Below, in pieces: positions 61,597-64,000 of a stretch of 64,000 nucleotides of DNA. The translations under genes were made by a program, and so were the position numbers. The first letter of the stretch is position 1; every line of letters starts with the position of its first letter. The notes below the pieces were generated by a model that had not been told where the DNA came from, searched no databases, and saw nothing but the letters and a program-made list of their open reading frames with translations. The stretch comes from Magnetospirillum sp. 64-120 (GTDB taxonomy: Bacteria; Pseudomonadota; Alphaproteobacteria; Rhodospirillales; Magnetospirillaceae): NCBI GenBank assembly GCA_001898825.1, contig MKVK01000021.1, positions 1-64,000 on the forward strand, in the 5' to 3' direction.

Positions 61597-64000
61597 GATC
61601 TTGAAACCTCGTCCAGGTGAATTTCGGGCAAGGCGCTGATGGGCGCCGTGCGGATGCCGTCCAGGAACAGGCGCGGCTGGCCTTGGCCGTCGAACAGGGT
61701 CAGGCCGGGATGATGGGCGCCGGGGGCGGTGTCGAAGCGTACGAACAGCTGTCCCGCCACCGGCCCACTGGCGGCCAGGATGTCGGCGGCCAGCGGTAAC
61801 GGCACGCAGCCGGCGCCCAGATGGAAGCTCAGCAGATGCCACAGGCTTTCCAGCAGCAGCGGATCGAACAGCATGGCGGATGGCTGGTGGTTCAGTTCGG
61901 CATGCAATCGGCTGCCCTGACGCCAAACTCCGACCACCCACGCCGCATTGGCGGTGGTCGTGTGGTGGAAGCGGGCGAAAGCCTGGGTGACGTCGTCGCC
62001 CAGGCGCAACTCGGCCGGTGACATCGGGGCGGGGAAGGCGGGCATCTCGGCCACCTCGCCCAGATGCAGGGGGGACAGGGGGCGGTCCTCGGCGCTGATC
62101 CGGTACAGCCAGCCCTGGTCGTCGGCCTCGACCACGCTTTCCAGGCGGCCGACGTCCGGGCGCAACGGCGCCCCCCACATCAGATGGCTCAAGGCGCGGA
62201 CCGGGCGGCCGCCGACCCGTTCGGCGGTGGCGCGGGCCAGTTCGGGCAACTGCAGGGCCAGTGCCAACGAATCGCCAGCGGGGATGGTGACGCTGGCGCT
62301 GCCGGAACCGCCATCCAGCAACGGATGCGCGGCGGCGACCACGCTATCGGGGCTGTCTTCCACCCAATGGCGGTCGCGGGCGAAGATGGTGCCGGGCAGA
62401 TGCAGGCGTCGTCCCCCGGGGCCGGCCCGCCAGTCGACAGCGCCGCCCTGTGCCCACAGCGCCGCCACCTTGTCCAATCTTGCCGGGTCGCCCGATGCCA
62501 GCCATTTGCCCACCAGGGCGCGGGCGTCGTCGTCGTCGAATGGGCTGGGGGCGGCGGAACCGGCCTTGCCCTGGTGCGTTCCGGGCAGGCTGCGCCCCGC
62601 CCCTGCGGCATTCAGCACGCGCAGCAGGGAATCGCGGTCACTGAAGGTGGCGGCCAGACGGCAGGGCTGGGCCTTGCGTCCCACCTGCAGGGTATGGGCG
62701 ACATCGCCCAAATCCAGACCGGGGTGGTCGGTGACGAAGCGGTGCAGCGCGGCGGCCATTTCCGCCAGCCGCTCGGGGCTGCGGGCCGACAGCGTCAAGA
62801 TCCACGGGCCGGGACGGCGGCCGGAAACGATCGGGGGCGGGCTTTCCACCACGATATGGGCGTTGGTGCCGGAAAATCCGAAGGACGACACCCCGGCGCG
62901 GCGTTGTTCGGCGCCGGACCACGGCCGCAGCGTGGTGTTGACGACAAAGGGCGTGCCGTCCAGGCGGATATGCTCGTTCAGGGACTGGAACTGGATGGTG
63001 GGCGGCAACTCGCCCCGTTCCACCGCCAGCATGGCCTTGATAGTGCCTGCCACCCCGGCGGCGGCCAGCATGTGGCCCATGTTGCTTTTGACCGAGCCCA
63101 GGGCGCAAGCCCCCGGCTGGGCCCCCGAGCCGGCGAAGGCGTCGGTCAGCCCCTCGATTTCGATGGGATCGCCCAAGGGCGTGCCGGTGCCATGGCATTC
63201 CACCATGCCGATGCTGGCGGGATCGATGCCGAAGCGGTGGTGCACGTCGCGGATCAGCCGGGTTTGTGCCTGCGGGTTGGGGGCGGTGATGCCGTTGGTG
63301 CGGCCGTCCTGGTTGACGCCCCAGCCCCGGATGACGGCGTGGATGGGGTCGGCGTCGCGCAATGCGTCTTCAAGGCGTTTCAGCAGCAGCACCCCGGCGC
63401 CCTCGCCGGGGACGAAGCCGTTGGCGCGGCCGTCGAACGAGAAGCAGCGGCCATCCTTGGACAGCATGTTCACCTTGGACGTGTCGATGAACATCTTGGG
63501 CCCGATCATCACCGAGACACCGCCGGCCAGGGCCATGTCGGCGTCGCCCACCAGCAGCGCGTTGCAGGCTTGGGCGATGGCGACCAAAGAACTGGAGCAC
63601 GCGGTGTCCAGCGAGATGCACGGGCCGCGCAAATCCAGCAGATGGGCGATGCGGGCCGCCAGGATCGAGCCGGAAGATCCCAAAAGCGAATAGGTGTTGC
63701 GCTCGGTGATGCGTTCGCCATAGCCGCTGGGGCCGGCGCCGACGTAAACCCCGCAGCGGCTGCCGGCCAGGGACGACGGGTCCAGTCCTGCGTCCTCGAA
63801 GGCCTGCCAGGCATGTTCCAGGAACAGACGCTGTTGCGGGTCCATCAGCTCGGCTTCGCGGGGCGTCAGGTTGAAGAAGCCGGGCTCGAAGCATTCGACG
63901 TCGTCGATCACCCCCATCCACTTGCACGACGAGGTGCCGGGATGGGTGGGGTCGGGATGATAGAAGCGGCTCACGTCCCAGCGCGAGGGCGGCACTTCGG
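61593..64000 (-). CDS. Trans-AT PKS, C-terminal part (KS and degenerate DH-like domain); runs off the window
   Basis: At least 802 aa are visible and the reading frame continues past the right edge. A ketosynthase comes first, starting here at EVPPSRWD, with catalytic Cys in TACSSS, His in ECHGTGT and His in SNMGH, so it looks able to extend. A linker with a Pro-rich end follows, then a C-terminal double-hotdog-like region (AAHPLLDGGSGSASVTIPAG, LNHQPSAMLFDPLLLESLWHLL, VPLPLAADILAASGPVAGQLFVRF). It resembles a DH domain but lacks the DHxxxGxxxxP motif and has Glu rather than Gln in the second motif region. There is no ACP after it; the missing ACP is probably ACP1 of the next protein. Its stop overlaps the monooxygenase start. 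Confidence 0.93.
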   Translation of the reverse strand, partial: EVPPSRWDVSRFYHPDPTHPGTSSCKWMGVIDDVECFEPGFFNLTPREAELMDPQQRLFLEHAWQAFEDAGLDPSSLAGSRCGVYVGAGPSGYGERITERNTYSLLGSSGSILAARIAHLLDLRGPCISLDTACSSSLVAIAQACNALLVGDADMALAGGVSVMIGPKMFIDTSKVNMLSKDGRCFSFDGRANGFVPGEGAGVLLLKRLEDALRDADPIHAVIRGWGVNQDGRTNGITAPNPQAQTRLIRDVHHRFGIDPASIGMVECHGTGTPLGDPIEIEGLTDAFAGSGAQPGACALGSVKSNMGHMLAAAGVAGTIKAMLAVERGELPPTIQFQSLNEHIRLDGTPFVVNTTLRPWSGAEQRRAGVSSFGFSGTNAHIVVESPPPIVSGRRPGPWILTLSARSPERLAEMAAALHRFVTDHPGLDLGDVAHTLQVGRKAQPCRLAATFSDRDSLLRVLNAAGAGRSLPGTHQGKAGSAAPSPFDDDDARALVGKWLASGDPARLDKVAALWAQGGAVDWRAGPGGRRLHLPGTIFARDRHWVEDSPDSVVAAAHPLLDGGSGSASVTIPAGDSLALALQLPELARATAERVGGRPVRALSHLMWGAPLRPDVGRLESVVEADDQGWLYRISAEDRPLSPLHLGEVAEMPAFPAPMSPAELRLGDDVTQAFARFHHTTTANAAWVVGVWRQGSRLHAELNHQPSAMLFDPLLLESLWHLLSFHLGAGCVPLPLAADILAASGPVAGQLFVRFDTAPGAHHPGLTLFDGQGQPRLFLDGIRTAPISALPEIHLDEVSRS

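Noticed and set aside
1-64000. CRISPR arrays, tRNA or rRNA genes, insertion sequences, prophage genes
   Set aside because: No regularly spaced repeats, no RNA gene signatures and no transposase or integrase frames were seen. The repeated stretches in 41.6-64 kb are homologous KS and ACP domains of the PKS.

Overview
The window looks like chromosomal DNA of a high-GC alphaproteobacterium. Codon use, the operon style (many 4-base ATGA overlaps) and the gene content (Kdp, homoprotocatechuate meta-cleavage, Tad/Cpa pilus, trans-AT polyketide synthase) fit the Rhodospirillales. A Magnetospirillum-like genome is my best guess. This is inference; no rRNA or other species marker is present.

Layout. 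(1) 1-2.3 kb: a leftward gene for a peptidoglycan-binding-domain protein, a possible 56-aa gene with an attenuator-like leader, and a gene-poor stretch with a cluster of operator-like palindromes and a bidirectional terminator. (2) 2.3-10.8 kb, rightward: a complete high-affinity K+ uptake operon (35-aa membrane peptide, kdpF, A, B, C, a short KdpC-tail paralogue, kdpD, kdpE). (3) 10.8-24.2 kb, mostly leftward: homoprotocatechuate degradation (hpaG1, G2, E, D, F, H, I), preceded by a TRAP transporter, followed by an MFS transporter, and accompanied by a GlcG-like protein and succinate-semialdehyde dehydrogenase. Two HpaR/MarR regulators lie beside matching operator-like sequences. Together these enzymes would take homoprotocatechuate to pyruvate and succinate; the hydroxylase hpaBC is not in the window. 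(4) 24.2-36.5 kb, rightward: a full Tad/Cpa (Flp) pilus locus (two TadE-like and one TadG-like protein, Flp pilin, CpaA, B, C, D, E, F, TadB, TadC), with TadD on the opposite strand and an isolated secretin-N-domain protein. (5) 36.5-41.5 kb: a Crp-type regulator, a discrete acyltransferase-family protein, a DUF697-like membrane protein, and a trio of a small membrane protein, a membrane-anchored periplasmic-binding protein and an SPFH/prohibitin-like protein. (6) 41.6-64 kb, leftward: the terminal part of a trans-AT PKS/NRPS assembly line.

The assembly line is the most interesting part. Read in the direction of synthesis, a partial PKS ends in a ketosynthase followed by a degenerate dehydratase-like domain. 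A flavin monooxygenase comes next, then a single 6228-aa protein: ACP-KS-DH-KR-ACP-KS-ACP-KS-DH-ACP-KS-KR-ACP-KS0-ACP-C-A-PCP-TE. No acyltransferase is embedded in it. The last KS has lost the HGTGT histidine and is probably a non-elongating transfer KS that hands the polyketide to the NRPS module. The KS/DH-like end of one protein, the monooxygenase and the N-terminal ACP of the next together resemble a split oxygenation module. From memory, Magnetospirillum gryphiswaldense carries a trans-AT PKS linked to sesbanimide-type (glutarimide, arginine-containing) polyketides. This could be that cluster or a relative, but the diagnostic upstream genes lie beyond the right edge and I could not check.
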